From: Flagellimonas eckloniae
Lineage (GTDB): Bacteria > Bacteroidota > Bacteroidia > Flavobacteriales > Flavobacteriaceae
DNA length: 64,000 nt
Direction: 5' to 3'
Assembly (NCBI RefSeq): GCF_001413955.1
Contig: NZ_LCTZ01000002.1
Location: 1,474,501-1,538,500 of the forward strand
A program made the translations under genes and the position numbers. Positions 55,757-64,000 of the stretch are shown piece after piece. Positions within the stretch are counted from its first letter, which is position 1; the number at the start of each line of letters is the position of its first letter. A model generated the notes under the pieces. It had not been told where the DNA came from. It saw only the letters and a list, made by a program, of their open reading frames with translations, and did no database searches.

Positions 55757-57283
55757 ATGAAAAAGTACATTTTTAAATCGTTTTGTTGCTTAGCACTTGT
55801 TTTGAGCTGTGATAAAACGCTTGACCAAACCAATCCCAATACGCTTACACCAGATAATTTTTGGCAAACTGAGGCAGATGCCACCAGTGCCATAGTAGGT
55901 GCATACAGTCCATTGTCAACTATATTCTATCATGGTAGAATATGGTCTGGGCATGAGATTTCTCGATCTGATGAGATTTTTTTTCAAGGTGATTTCCCTT
56001 CGGCAACCTCTATTTTTAATACAAACCCTACAGATGGTAACTTTACCGCCTCTTTCTCTGAAATGTGGAAAGTTATTTTCCGGGCCAATCTGGTTTTACA
56101 AAATGTGCCCGATATAGATATGGATGCCACGCTTAAGGACAATATTCTTGGAGAAGCATACTTTCTAAGGGCATTGCAATACTTTACGTTGGTCAATCAT
56201 TGGGGAAGTGTGCCCCTCGTTATTCAACCAGCAGAAAGTTTGGCGGAGACCCAACAGGCACCGGCTTCAGAAGCTGAAATTTGGCAACAGATTAAAGATG
56301 ATCTGGATGCAGCAATCACATTGCTGCCATCATCATGGGACAATGACAACAAAGGTAGGGTTGTAAAAGCCTCGGCGGCGGCCATGTTAGGTAAATCTCA
56401 TTTATTCTTGGAAGAATGGGGCGATGCAGCCACCCAATTTAAGCGGATTATTGATGGAGAGTTCGGCACATTTGAGCTAATGGACGATTATGGAGACAAC
56501 TTCAAATCAACCACGGAAAATAACTCAGAGTCCATATTTGAAATACAATTTGACGCAACCGGAGCCTGGACTGCAGGTTGGGGGTCAGACGTTCAATCAA
56601 CAGCTAGATACAATTCTTATGAAGCTGACTTATCAACAAGGTCTGCAAGTAGAATGAATACTTGGGTTTTTGAACTTTTTACAAGAGAAACTAATATAGA
56701 TGGTGATATTGACCCACGTGCTTTTGAAACACTTGTCTGGGATTACCCAGATGCGCCATTTTTCAATGACAGGTTGTTTGCGGATGTGTATGAAGCTGAC
56801 CTAGCAGCATATGCCCTAGACCCCACATTGAGAATGCCTTTGCAGAATGCTAAGTATGTTGATATAACTGGTGCAATACCTGCTTTTAACACTTCACCAA
56901 ACAATAAAAGAGTTATACGATTCGCTGATGTACTGTTAATGCATGCCGAAGCCGAAAATGAAGCAAATGGACCTACAACAGATGCATATACTTCAATCAA
57001 TAGGGTTAGAGCAAGAGCAACTATGCCAGATATTCCTTCCGGCCTAAGCCAAGCTGATTTCAGACAGAGAGTTCGTGATGAAAGGGTTCTTGAGCTTTGT
57101 AATGAATCACATAGGCCCTTAGATCTTAAACGATGGGGTATTTTGTCAAGTACATTTTTAGCTCATCCAGAATACAGACCAGCTGTTATTCTTTATCAAC
57201 CTGGTAGAGAGTTGTTGCCAATTCCTGAATTAGAACTAAATACAAACCCGAATTGGAATACACAAAATGAAGGATATAATTAA
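55757..57283 (+). CDS. SusD/RagB-type glycan-binding lipoprotein
   Basis: A 508-residue lipoprotein (V-L-S-C18) with the SusD plan: N-P-N-T-L-T-P-D-N-F-W near 27, A-Y-F-L-R-A-L-Q-Y-F near 134 in the TPR part, V-R-F/V-I-R-F-A-D-V-L-L-M-H-A-E-A near 395 and the closing L-L-P-I-P near 485. It binds the glycan on the cell surface and hands it to SusC. A terminator follows its stop, separating the SusCD transcript from the next gene. Confidence 0.95.
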   Translation: MKKYIFKSFCCLALVLSCDKTLDQTNPNTLTPDNFWQTEADATSAIVGAYSPLSTIFYHGRIWSGHEISRSDEIFFQGDFPSATSIFNTNPTDGNFTASFSEMWKVIFRANLVLQNVPDIDMDATLKDNILGEAYFLRALQYFTLVNHWGSVPLVIQPAESLAETQQAPASEAEIWQQIKDDLDAAITLLPSSWDNDNKGRVVKASAAAMLGKSHLFLEEWGDAATQFKRIIDGEFGTFELMDDYGDNFKSTTENNSESIFEIQFDATGAWTAGWGSDVQSTARYNSYEADLSTRSASRMNTWVFELFTRETNIDGDIDPRAFETLVWDYPDAPFFNDRLFADVYEADLAAYALDPTLRMPLQNAKYVDITGAIPAFNTSPNNKRVIRFADVLLMHAEAENEANGPTTDAYTSINRVRARATMPDIPSGLSQADFRQRVRDERVLELCNESHRPLDLKRWGILSSTFLAHPEYRPAVILYQPGRELLPIPELELNTNPNWNTQNEGYN

Positions 57284-57297
57284 ATCCTTCTCAATAC

Positions 57298-57339
57298 AAA
57301 AGCCCTCCTTAATACGGGCGGGCTTTTGTGTTTTTTTTT
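57298..57339 (+). terminator. Rho-independent terminator after susD
   Basis: An 8-bp perfect stem (57298-57305 with 57320-57327) rich in G-C in its inner half, followed by a run of nine T (57331-57339). It begins 15 bases after the susD stop. Confidence 0.8.
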
Positions 57340-57357
57340 AGTTACCTATACTGTAAA

Positions 57358-60300
57358 ATGAAGATTTTCCATTGCTGTACTTTTTTTTGTTGTCTTTTAG
57401 TCGTACTCACTTCTTGTACGCATTCAAGAGACACATCCACTACAACTGAAACAGTATTTAGTTCAGTTTCTGGTTCAGATTCGAAAATTTCATTTACCAA
57501 TACCATCACGGAGAACGACTCTTTGACCTATTTCCAATTTCCCTATATCTATATGGGAGGAGGAGTGGCCATAGGCGACATTAATAATGATGGGTTTTCA
57601 GATGTGTTCTTCACAGGAAACATGGTACCCAATAAACTGTACCTCAATAAAGGCAATATGCAATTTGAAGATATCAGCATTTCTGCAAAAGTAGAGGGAG
57701 ATGACCGCTGGTATACTGGGGTAACCATGACGGATATTAATAATGATGGATGGCTTGACATCTACGTCTCCGTTTCTGGAAAGTTTGGAAACACAGAAAA
57801 TGAACTTTATGTGAATAATGGTGATTTAACGTTCACTGAGCAAGCGTCTGAATATGGCATTGATGATGCATCAAACTCCATTCAGTCCACTTTTTTTGAT
57901 TATGACCAAGATGGTGACATTGACTTGTTTGTGGCAAATTATCCACTCGTTCCTCTAAGCCAAGGCAATATGTTTTATAGCTCTAAAATGGAGGAGAATT
58001 TGCTCAATGAGAGTGGTCATCTTTACCGGAATGATGGAGATGAACATTTTACCGATGTGACCCGTGAGACCGGGGTACAAAACTTTGGACTCACGCTAGG
58101 GCTCATTGCTTCAGATTTTAATAACGATGGATGGCCGGATCTATATCTATCCAACGACTTTAATGTACCTGATTACTTCTATATCAACAACCAAGACGGT
58201 ACCTTCAAGGAAGTAGTTAAAACAGCTACTGGGCATACTTCCATGTTTGGAATGGGCATAGATGCGTCTGATTTTAACAACGATGGTCTTATAGATTTGA
58301 TTCAGGCAGACATGACACCTGAAGACTACGTGCGGGCACGTGTAAACATGGCCAGCATGAACCCTCAAAGCTTCAACGAAGGTGTTGAACTCGGATTCCA
58401 TTACCAATACATGCAAAACAGTCTTCAAATCAATAATGGAATCAATAAAGATAGTGTCCCCATAATGAGTGAAATATCTCGGTTGTCTAAAATGGCATCA
58501 ACTGATTGGAGTTGGTCCACACTTTTTGCCGACTTGGATAATGACGGATGGAAAGATGTGTACATCACCAATGGTATGAAACGCGACGTTAATGATAATG
58601 ACATCAACAATAGAAGTGGGGTTAAATCCTTTAAGCAAGCATTCAACATATCCATTACAGATTATGCCAGCGAGCCTATAGCAAATTATGCATATCAGAA
58701 CCAAGGCAACAATACCTTTAAAAAAGTTGGAAAAGCATGGAATCTGGATTTAGAAGGCTTCTCTAACGGAATGTCCTACGGGGATTTGGACAACGATGGG
58801 GATTTGGATCTAGTAATCAACAATATTGACGAAGCAGCCACACTTTATGAAAATAAAACGGAGAACACCAATTATATAAGGGTTGGTCTAACCGGGCCAA
58901 AAGAAAATCCTATAGGACTTGGCGCAAAAGTAGTAGTAGAAAATGAAAATGGTATACAAACGCAGGAGATGACCCTTACCCGTGGTTTTCAGTCAAGTGT
59001 AGAGCCTATTTTACATTTTGGCCTGGGTACCACTAAAGTTGTTAAAAATCTTCGGATTGTTTGGCCAGATGGAAAAGAACAACTTATTGAAAAGCCTGCC
59101 ATCAACAAACAAATCATAATTGAACATTCGCATGCAAATGGACCAGCAATTTCAAAAGAGAAACCAACCTACCCTTTTGTTGATGTGACAAACTATACTG
59201 GGATTGATTTCAATCATGAAGAAGACTTATTTGATGACTATCTGTCCGAACCTCTTCTCCCCTATCAATATTCGAAAATAGGACCAGGTCTAGCAAAAGG
59301 AGACGTGAACAATGATGGGCTGGATGATTTCTTCATCGGAAATGCAACCAGAAAATCCGGTAAACTTTTTATACAGGGAACCGATTCAAGATTTACTGAG
59401 TTAAAAGGACCATGGGAACAAGATGAAATACAAGAGGATGCAGGTGCCGTGTTTGGCGATTTTGATAATGATGGTGATCAAGACCTCTACGTGGTGTCAC
59501 ACGGAAACCAATTTGCGGACCATTCTGATCGCTTGTACATAAATACTCCAAACGGTTTTATAAAACTTAGTACGTCATTGTCAAAAGAAACAACCGCAGG
59601 AAAAGCAATTGCGGTCTCTGATTTTGATCAAGATGGACTGATGGATATATTTATTGGAGGCAGAAACCAGCCAGGAAATTATCCCTTCCCAGCTTCTAGC
59701 ATGCTTTTAAAAAATATGGGCGGCGTGGATAATGAAATGGTATTCAAAAATGTTACAACTTCCACTTGCCCTGAACTAAATGAAATTGGAATGATTACCG
59801 ATGCAGAATGGGTTGATTTAGATGGGGATAAATGGCCTGAATTAATCCTTTCAGGAGAATGGATGCCCATAACGATTTTCAAGAATGACAAAGGGAAACT
59901 AATCAACAAAACCGAAGATTTTGGTTTATCCAAACATACGGGTTGGTGGTATTCCATAAAAAGTTTGGATGTAGACAATGATGGGGATTTAGATATTGTA
60001 GCGGGTAACCTTGGGCTAAACCACAAGTATCAGGCAAGTAATGATTCTCCTTTTGAAGTATACGCTAATGATTTTGACGAAAATGGCAAAAATGATATCG
60101 TGCTCAGCTATAATAAGGAAGAAAAATCTGTTCCTCTTAGAGGTAGGGAATGTTCGTCGCAACAGGTACCCGCAATTGCCAAACGCTTTGCAAGCTATAG
60201 ATCTTTTGCTGGGGCAGACTTAGAAGAAATTTACGGTAAGTATATGTTGGAAAATTCGCTACACTATAAAGTGAGCACTTTTGGACATCATTGGTTTGAA

Positions 60301-60663
60301 AACGTTGAAGGCAAATTTAAAAAGATGCATTTGTTGCCAAAACAATCCCAATTTTCTAGTATTAATGCCATAGAGGAGTTTGACTATAACCATGATGAAT
60401 ACCCAGATTTATTTATCGTAGGTAATCTATATACTGCTGAAGCGGAAACCCCAAGATCAGATTCGAGCTTGGGAATGGTTTTGGTTGGATCAGCCAAAGG
60501 TTTTGAAGCCATAACATCCAACAAAAGTGGATTGTTTGCACGAGGTGATGCAAAAGATGTTGAATCCTTAAAACTTGCAAACGGAACTTTGGGCTTTTTA
60601 ATTGGAATGAATGATGGTGAGCCTAAGCTATTGCAACACAACAATCAAATATCTATGGAATAA
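57358..60663 (+). CDS. FG-GAP/VCBS repeat and ASPIC/UnbV domain lipoprotein
   Basis: A 1101-residue lipoprotein (L-T-S-C near residue 20) from the ATG at 57358; a GTG at 57328 lies in the terminator and is unlikely. Many Ca-binding FG-GAP-type repeats are visible, such as D-I-N-N-D-G-F-S-D, D-Y-D-Q-D-G-D-I-D, D-F-N-N-D-G-W-P-D, D-L-D-N-D-G-D-L-D and D-V-D-N-D-G-D-L-D. An ASPIC/UnbV-like part (F-G-L-G, I-V-W-P-D-G-K-E) lies near residue 560. The architecture is CRTAC1-like. Such proteins often follow SusCD pairs, so surface glycan binding is likely; no catalytic motif is seen. Confidence 0.85.
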   Translation: MKIFHCCTFFCCLLVVLTSCTHSRDTSTTTETVFSSVSGSDSKISFTNTITENDSLTYFQFPYIYMGGGVAIGDINNDGFSDVFFTGNMVPNKLYLNKGNMQFEDISISAKVEGDDRWYTGVTMTDINNDGWLDIYVSVSGKFGNTENELYVNNGDLTFTEQASEYGIDDASNSIQSTFFDYDQDGDIDLFVANYPLVPLSQGNMFYSSKMEENLLNESGHLYRNDGDEHFTDVTRETGVQNFGLTLGLIASDFNNDGWPDLYLSNDFNVPDYFYINNQDGTFKEVVKTATGHTSMFGMGIDASDFNNDGLIDLIQADMTPEDYVRARVNMASMNPQSFNEGVELGFHYQYMQNSLQINNGINKDSVPIMSEISRLSKMASTDWSWSTLFADLDNDGWKDVYITNGMKRDVNDNDINNRSGVKSFKQAFNISITDYASEPIANYAYQNQGNNTFKKVGKAWNLDLEGFSNGMSYGDLDNDGDLDLVINNIDEAATLYENKTENTNYIRVGLTGPKENPIGLGAKVVVENENGIQTQEMTLTRGFQSSVEPILHFGLGTTKVVKNLRIVWPDGKEQLIEKPAINKQIIIEHSHANGPAISKEKPTYPFVDVTNYTGIDFNHEEDLFDDYLSEPLLPYQYSKIGPGLAKGDVNNDGLDDFFIGNATRKSGKLFIQGTDSRFTELKGPWEQDEIQEDAGAVFGDFDNDGDQDLYVVSHGNQFADHSDRLYINTPNGFIKLSTSLSKETTAGKAIAVSDFDQDGLMDIFIGGRNQPGNYPFPASSMLLKNMGGVDNEMVFKNVTTSTCPELNEIGMITDAEWVDLDGDKWPELILSGEWMPITIFKNDKGKLINKTEDFGLSKHTGWWYSIKSLDVDNDGDLDIVAGNLGLNHKYQASNDSPFEVYANDFDENGKNDIVLSYNKEEKSVPLRGRECSSQQVPAIAKRFASYRSFAGADLEEIYGKYMLENSLHYKVSTFGHHWFENVEGKFKKMHLLPKQSQFSSINAIEEFDYNHDEYPDLFIVGNLYTAEAETPRSDSSLGMVLVGSAKGFEAITSNKSGLFARGDAKDVESLKLANGTLGFLIGMNDGEPKLLQHNNQISME

Positions 60664-60810
60664 TTTCAGAAAAGCTATACACAGTCACATTGACAAAAAA
60701 ATTAGTTTACGATTCTGATAAACAGGCCAATTTTATAGTAAAATCACTGAAAATCAAATCCATAAAAAAAGTAAAACGCACATTCGAATTACAAAACTAA
60801 AAGAGAATAG

Positions 60811-62592
60811 ATGAGAAAAAAATATACAATATTAGGTTTATTTATTTGTCTAAGCCTTCAATCTCAAATCAATGAAACAAAGGAGATGAATGAGATGTGG
60901 GGAGAGTCAAAAGCCTCCTTGGAAGCATTAAAAAATGGAAAGGGCAAACTATTTGACGAGGGCAATTTTGGAATGTTCATTCATTGGGGACTGTTTTCAA
61001 ATTTAGGAGGAATCTGGAATGATAAAACCTACTACGGAATTGGGGAATGGATAATGAATCCAAGGGTAGCCAATATTCCACCAGAGGAATACAAAAAGAC
61101 CGCGGAGGATTTTAATCCATCAGAATTTAATGCCAAAAAAATTGCCCAATTGGCAAAAGATGCTGGCATGAAGTATATTATCATTACCAGCAAACACCAT
61201 GAAGGTTTTGCAATGTTCGATTCCAAAGCAAGTGATTTTAATATTGTAGATGCAACTCCTTTTGCACGCGACCCCATGAAAGAACTATCCGCTGCCTGTA
61301 AGGAAATTGGTCTTGGTTTTGGGTTCTATTATTCCCATAATCAAGATTGGACAGCTCCCGGCGCAAGTGGGGGACCTAAAAAAGATGCCAAGGGAAAAGA
61401 GGTTAACTTCAAAGACTACTTCTATTCCAAGTGTAAACCACAAGTGAGGGAGATTTGCACCAATTACGGAGACATAGATTTTGTATGGTTCGATACACCT
61501 GGCGATATGAAAAAAGAGTATGTAATTGAATTGGTAGATTTAGTAAAGGAACTACAGCCCAATGCCATGATGTGTAGCAGAGTTGGACATGGTATGGGAG
61601 ATTATGCAAGTAAAGGCGATATGGAAGTTCCTACCCGAAATATTGAAGGTTTATGGGAAACTTGTGACACCAATAATGATTCTTGGTCCTATGCTTGGTA
61701 TGACAATAACTTTAAAAGTCCTAAAATAATACTTCATAGGCTTATAGCAACAGTTGCAAGGGGAGGTTCCTATCTATTCAATGTAGGGCCGGATGGTAAA
61801 GGTAATATTCCAAATATAGGTGTTGAATTTTTGGAGGAAGCGGGAGATTGGATTAAAAAATATCCTCAGGTAGTTTATGCAGCAGGTAGTTCACCTTGGG
61901 GTCATGCACTACCCTGGGGAGATGTAACTACAAGTGGCAACTCCCTGTTTCTCTCTGTTTTCGATTGGCCCAAGGATGGAAAACTATATTTACCAGGTTT
62001 GGAAAGTGAGATTGAATCTGCACGAATTTTGGATGGAAGCAACAACAAGGAGATAGTATTTGAAAAAAAACAAGATTGGACTGTTTTTGAAATTCCACAC
62101 AAAAAACCCGTTAAACCCGTTTCCGTTATTGAACTAAAAATGAAGAATGAGGCAAGCAAAACCAAGGTCAAAAACGATCTTGGGGTTTATCCGAATATAG
62201 CGGCCACCCTACTAGTGGATTTTGGAGAAGTTTCCAATGCAGAACAAGAGGAAATTAAATGGATGGAAAAATTTGGGGAATGGAAGCATGTTAATCAAGT
62301 AAGCAATTGGAAAGACAATGGCTCCGTAACTTGGACCGTAAATGTTCAAAAAGCTGGCTATTATTATATTGACCTTAATTATAAAGGCGAAGACAGGTTA
62401 GTATGGAAAGTGGTAACCGATGAGGGAGTTGTGGTACAGAACCAACAGGCAGCAACTGAAAAGTATGTAAGTTATAATATGGGTATTGTTGAATTTAAGG
62501 GAGCGGGAACCCATACACTAACTGCATCGTTGGTTGAAGGCAACAGGAATACATCAAGTTTAAAATCAATGCTATTAAAACCAACCAATTGA
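60811..62592 (+). CDS. GH29 alpha-L-fucosidase with C-terminal beta domain (copy 3)
   Basis: A 593-residue secreted enzyme (signal about 1-19). GH29 core: N-F-G-M-F-I-H-W-G near 52, T-S-K-H-H-E-G-F near 127, F-V-W-F-D-T with nucleophile D228, and L-F-N-V-G-P-D near 325. The core ends near 440. The last ~130 residues form a beta-rich domain with N-V-Q-K-A-G-Y-Y-Y-I and G-A-G-T-H-T-L-T, typical of a carbohydrate-binding or DUF5077-like unit, so this copy may be adapted to polymeric or surface-bound substrate. It lies 147 bases after the FG-GAP gene. Confidence 0.93.
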   Translation: MRKKYTILGLFICLSLQSQINETKEMNEMWGESKASLEALKNGKGKLFDEGNFGMFIHWGLFSNLGGIWNDKTYYGIGEWIMNPRVANIPPEEYKKTAEDFNPSEFNAKKIAQLAKDAGMKYIIITSKHHEGFAMFDSKASDFNIVDATPFARDPMKELSAACKEIGLGFGFYYSHNQDWTAPGASGGPKKDAKGKEVNFKDYFYSKCKPQVREICTNYGDIDFVWFDTPGDMKKEYVIELVDLVKELQPNAMMCSRVGHGMGDYASKGDMEVPTRNIEGLWETCDTNNDSWSYAWYDNNFKSPKIILHRLIATVARGGSYLFNVGPDGKGNIPNIGVEFLEEAGDWIKKYPQVVYAAGSSPWGHALPWGDVTTSGNSLFLSVFDWPKDGKLYLPGLESEIESARILDGSNNKEIVFEKKQDWTVFEIPHKKPVKPVSVIELKMKNEASKTKVKNDLGVYPNIAATLLVDFGEVSNAEQEEIKWMEKFGEWKHVNQVSNWKDNGSVTWTVNVQKAGYYYIDLNYKGEDRLVWKVVTDEGVVVQNQQAATEKYVSYNMGIVEFKGAGTHTLTASLVEGNRNTSSLKSMLLKPTN

Positions 62593-62619
62593 TACTGTCA
62601 AAGGTTTTTTAAACTATCC

Positions 62620-62660
62620 ACTAATAAAATAAAATCCAAAAGCTATTTATTAGTATTTTT
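62620..62660 (+). terminator. Putative terminator after the third fucosidase
   Basis: A 9-bp perfect inverted repeat (62620-62628 with 62646-62654) followed by A-T-T-T-T-T. The stem is A-T rich, so strength is uncertain, but it lies 28 bases after the stop. Confidence 0.45.
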
Positions 62661-62679
62661 GGCGACCTAAAGTAATTTT

Positions 62680-62707
62680 TTGACTCTAAGTCATTCAATT
62701 ACTTTTC
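62680..62707 (+). promoter_or_regulatory. Promoter of tRNA-Leu
   Basis: TTG at 62680-62682, a 17-base spacer, then TACTTTTC at 62700-62707, seven of eight bases of the specified TAnnTTTG positions. The tRNA begins 12 bases after the -7 element. Confidence 0.5.
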
Positions 62708-62718
62708 GTTGTTAAAAA

Positions 62719-62802
62719 GCCCACGTGGTGGAATTGGTAGACACGCTACCTTGAGGGGGTAGTGTTCGAAAGGACGTGCTGGTTCGACTCCAGTCGTGGG
62801 CA
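62719..62802 (+). tRNA. tRNA-Leu (anticodon GAG)
   Basis: An 84-base class II tRNA. The acceptor arm GCCCACG pairs with CGTGGGC (62795-62801), followed by discriminator A. The anticodon loop TTGAGGG sits on a 5-bp stem, giving anticodon GAG. It has a long variable arm (GTGTTCGAAAGGACGTGC region) and the T-loop GGTTCGACTCC. CCA is not encoded. Confidence 0.95.
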
Positions 62803-62806
62803 CTTC

Positions 62807-62848
62807 AACCCATTCAAATTTGCTTATTTTGAATGGGTTTTGTTTTTT
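62807..62848 (+). terminator. Rho-independent terminator after tRNA-Leu
   Basis: A 12-bp perfect stem (62807-62818 with 62828-62839) with a 9-base loop, followed by a T-rich tail ending in six T (62843-62848). Confidence 0.85.
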
Positions 62849-63228
62849 AAATAATGACTATCGTAAAACAATCTTGAACCCAGTCGTTCCAAAGAAATTG
62901 CAACATTAAAAAACCAAAGGCTATTCTAAAAATGGTCATCACAAGTATGGATTTTGGTTTTATAAGCTTTAATACATCCCCATTAATCCCTATCGTTGTC
63001 ATTAGATGTTATTGTGGAACCCCAACACATCGGCCGTCCTTTTAATAAGCGCCAAAAGGTCTGGAAAGCAATCCCTAGGCACTTGCACATTTCCCGAATT
63101 GCATGTTAATTCTTCCAAAACTGAGGTTTTTTCTATTTTATTTATGAAAATAGTAAGCAAGTTTTATCATTATAAGTTAGGTTCATGTCATATAAATTGT
63201 AAATTTGTTTAACGTTTATATTCAAAAG
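62849..63228. other. 380-base intergenic region before the MerR gene
   Basis: Mostly AT-rich. On the minus strand there is an open frame of 52 residues (63002-63160, TTG start) with plausible codon composition but no recognised similarity. The MerR promoter lies at the right end. No RNA gene seen. Confidence 0.4.
63200..63207 (+). promoter_or_regulatory. Putative -7 element for the MerR-type gene
   Basis: TAAATTTG, a full TAnnTTTG match, 21 bases before the ATG, giving a very short leader. No TTG at the -33 position. Confidence 0.45.
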
Positions 63229-64000
63229 ATGAACAATGTAAAAAAATCTTTCAGCATCAGGGATATGGAAAATCTCTCCGGTATCAAAGCCCATACCATT
63301 AGAATCTGGGAAAAAAGATATAATCTATTTACGCCGGAACGCACAAGTACAAACATTAGGACATACAGTCTACCAAGTTTACAAAAGCTATTGAATATTA
63401 CGTTGCTCTATAATAATGGCTATAAGATTTCCAAAATAGCCAAAATAGAAGAATCCAACATACCTGTACTTGTAAGGGAAATTGTTTCAAATAACAGTGA
63501 AAAAAGTCATGCCCTAAATGCTTTTAAATTAGCAATGGTAAACTTTGACCAAACACTTTTTCAAAACACCTATAATAGCTTACTATCAGAAAGATCATTC
63601 AGGGATATTTTCAACGAAGTATTTATTCCTCTTTTGAATGAGCTCGGGCTTTTGTGGCAAACAGATACCATTAGTCCCTCACATGAGCATTTTATATCGC
63701 ATTTGATAAAGCAAAAGATATACATCAATACTGAAAAACTCCAAATGGTGGAACCTACGCAAAAAGATAAGGTTTTTGCACTTTTTCTGCCCGAAAATGA
63801 AATTCATGAAATTGGTTTGCTGTATCTCAATTACGAAATTGTGCTAAGGGGTTATAAATCCATCTATCTTGGACAGACCATGCCCATTGAAAGTCTGGTG
63901 GATTTATTGAAATATTATGACAATGTGCATTTTGTATCCTATTTTACAGTTTCTCCCACCAAAGACGAACTATCCGCATATTTCGATCAGTTTTCAAAAA
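63229..64000 (+). CDS. MerR family regulator with cobalamin-binding (CarH-like) domain, 3' end outside window
   Basis: The first 257 residues are in the window. N-terminal MerR HTH (residues 8-73: F-S-I-R-D-M-E-N-L-S-G, I-R-I-W-E-K-R-Y, Y-S-L-P-S-L-Q-K-L). A helical cap follows with the W-x9-E-H motif (W143, E153, H154) that packs on adenosylcobalamin in CarH. A B12-binding Rossmann-like domain comes next, with E191-I-H193-E-I-G196, the E/D-x-H-x-x-G cobalt-ligand motif. CarH/LitR proteins are light-dependent repressors, often of carotenoid genes. Such genes would be expected just beyond the window. B12 binding is inferred from motifs only. Confidence 0.88.
   Translation, partial: MNNVKKSFSIRDMENLSGIKAHTIRIWEKRYNLFTPERTSTNIRTYSLPSLQKLLNITLLYNNGYKISKIAKIEESNIPVLVREIVSNNSEKSHALNAFKLAMVNFDQTLFQNTYNSLLSERSFRDIFNEVFIPLLNELGLLWQTDTISPSHEHFISHLIKQKIYINTEKLQMVEPTQKDKVFALFLPENEIHEIGLLYLNYEIVLRGYKSIYLGQTMPIESLVDLLKYYDNVHFVSYFTVSPTKDELSAYFDQFSK

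Noticed and set aside
57328..57357. GTG start for the FG-GAP lipoprotein
   Set aside because: It lies within the susD terminator; the ATG at 57358 gives a normal lipoprotein signal.
62719..62802. tRNA-Leu as an integration site for a mobile element
   Set aside because: No integrase gene and no repeat of the tRNA 3' end was seen within the window; the fucan locus does not look like an island bounded by att sites.

Overview
The window looks like a chromosomal stretch of a marine Bacteroidota bacterium, most likely a member of the Flavobacteriaceae that degrades algal polysaccharides. The support is low G+C DNA, a SusC/SusD pair, two hybrid two-component sensors (HTCS), many Cys-lipoproteins, TAnnTTTG-type -7 promoter elements, and a dense set of S1 sulfatases and fucosidases. 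No mobile element, CRISPR array or rRNA was seen.

Region 1 (1-12.2 kb, + strand): the 3' part of a GH92 alpha-mannosidase, a GH29 alpha-L-fucosidase, a PI-PLC-C1-type phospholipase, a calcineurin-like phosphoesterase lipoprotein, an HTCS, then a myo-inositol oxygenase and a sodium:solute symporter. Together these read as a glycan plus (phospho)inositol module: trim the glycan, cut and dephosphorylate the inositol part, import inositol and oxidise it to glucuronate. A GPI-like or phosphoinositide substrate is my inference.

Region 2 (12.4-16.1 kb, +): a secreted cyclase-family hydrolase and a complete TRAP transporter (DctP, DctQ, DctM).

Region 3 (16.1-29.5 kb, - strand): a compact operon for the whole non-phosphorylative L-fucose route. 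In transcription order it encodes fuconate dehydratase, 2-keto-3-deoxy-fuconate dehydrogenase, diketo-acid hydrolase, fuconolactonase, a GH29 fucosidase, a fucose-dehydrogenase-like SDR, a FucP-like permease, a mutarotase, an L-lactate-oxidising flavoenzyme and pyruvate carboxylase. An AraC-type regulator lies just upstream. The pathway ends in pyruvate and L-lactate, and the last two enzymes return both to central metabolism.

Region 4 (29.6-47.9 kb, mostly -): a sulfated-fucan processing island. It holds four S1 sulfatases with intact C-x-P-x-R formylglycine motifs, a sialate-O-acetylesterase-like enzyme, an alpha/beta-hydrolase esterase, a GH141-like beta-helix protein with a C-terminal PDZ-like domain, a PQQ-type beta-propeller lipoprotein, two ThuA-family proteins, a DUF1080 protein, a probable sulfatase remnant, a small EF-hand protein (+ strand), and a lipoprotein formylglycine-generating enzyme with its catalytic Cys pair.

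Region 5 (48.2-62.6 kb, +): a second HTCS, SusC, SusD, a large FG-GAP/ASPIC lipoprotein and a third GH29 fucosidase. This is the uptake and sensing core of the fucan locus. Regions 3-5 together form a fucoidan-type utilisation system: desulfation and deacetylation outside the cell or in the periplasm, fucose release by GH29/GH141, import by FucP, then oxidation to pyruvate.

Region 6 (62.6-64 kb): a solitary tRNA-Leu(GAG) and the start of a MerR-type regulator with CarH-like cobalamin-binding motifs, cut by the window end.
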